A stretch of 5,925 bases of DNA, from assembly GCA_002363575.1 (NCBI GenBank), contig DEWI01000177.1, positions 1-5,925 on the forward strand. The letters run 5' to 3'. Position numbers and translations under genes: made by a program. The notes under the pieces were generated by a model. The model was not told where the DNA came from. It was given only the letters and a program-made list of their open reading frames with translations, and searched no databases. Below are positions 5,868-5,925 of this stretch, piece by piece (position 1 is the stretch's first letter; the number at the start of each line of letters is the position of its first letter). The DNA is from Verrucomicrobia bacterium UBA3214. Its GTDB lineage: Bacteria; Verrucomicrobiota; Kiritimatiellia; RFP12; UBA1067.

Positions 5868-5925
5868 TTGGAAAAGTGTAAAATTAAATGAGTCAAAATG
5901 GAAAGGCAGGATTTCGCGGTGGAGA
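5868..5925 (+). promoter_or_regulatory. A-rich stretch, possible start of a divergent rightward gene
   Basis: From 5868 to 5903 the sequence turns markedly A-rich against a GC-rich background. It has a TAAAAT (5879-5884) that could act as a -10, but no matching -35. An ATG at 5888 and another at 5898 both stay open to the window end. A GGTGGAGA at the extreme right could instead be the ribosome site of a gene starting just outside. No protein family can be recognised in so few codons. Confidence 0.3.

Overview
The window is GC-rich bacterial chromosome. All five recognisable protein genes and all three tRNA genes lie on the minus strand, so transcription runs from high to low coordinates. The gene set is a tRNA-linked AsmA-like envelope protein, an endonuclease III with the ILSxRTKD-type motif, and a helix-turn-helix/PTS-EIIA fusion beside holA. 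This would suit a member of the Planctomycetota-Verrucomicrobiota group (Kiritimatiellota, Lentisphaerota or Verrucomicrobiota). That placement is inferred from general resemblance, not from a search. Shine-Dalgarno sequences are patchy, and all three tRNA genes encode their CCA end.

Right-hand unit (5820 down to 3231): an extended -10 promoter reads into tRNA-Ser(UGA). After 23 nt comes holA (DNA polymerase III delta subunit), then a protein with an excisionase/MerR-type DNA-binding N-terminus and a PTS EIIA-like C-terminus, then a HAD-family phosphatase of the phosphoglycolate phosphatase type. holA and the EIIA gene overlap as ATGA, and the EIIA gene and the HAD gene overlap by 7 nt. The three proteins are therefore very probably translated from one message. 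A weak terminator-like hairpin follows the HAD stop codon.

Left-hand unit (3102 down to 361): a second promoter, identical to the first over 14 nt around the -10 box, reads into tRNA-Leu(CAG) and tRNA-Glu(CUC), only 6 nt apart. Within 13-34 nt follows a 614-621 residue AsmA-like membrane-anchored protein, then nth (endonuclease III), which overlaps it by 37 nt. Both protein operons are thus headed by tRNA genes.

Left edge (1-360): there is no credible gene here. The region holds seven near-identical 14-bp palindromes spaced at exactly 22 bp (55-200), with decayed copies in register on both sides and an extended hairpin at the nth-proximal copy. It also holds a partial duplication of the 3' end of nth (294-325 versus 359-395).

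Right edge (5840-5925): a GC-rich hairpin is followed by an A-rich stretch that may be the start of a divergent rightward gene. It is cut off by the window end.

Nothing here is clearly a new enzymatic or defence system. The most unusual signals are the helically phased palindrome array, the shared tRNA-operon promoter element with its surrounding inverted repeats, and the HTH-EIIA fusion inside a replication-gene operon.
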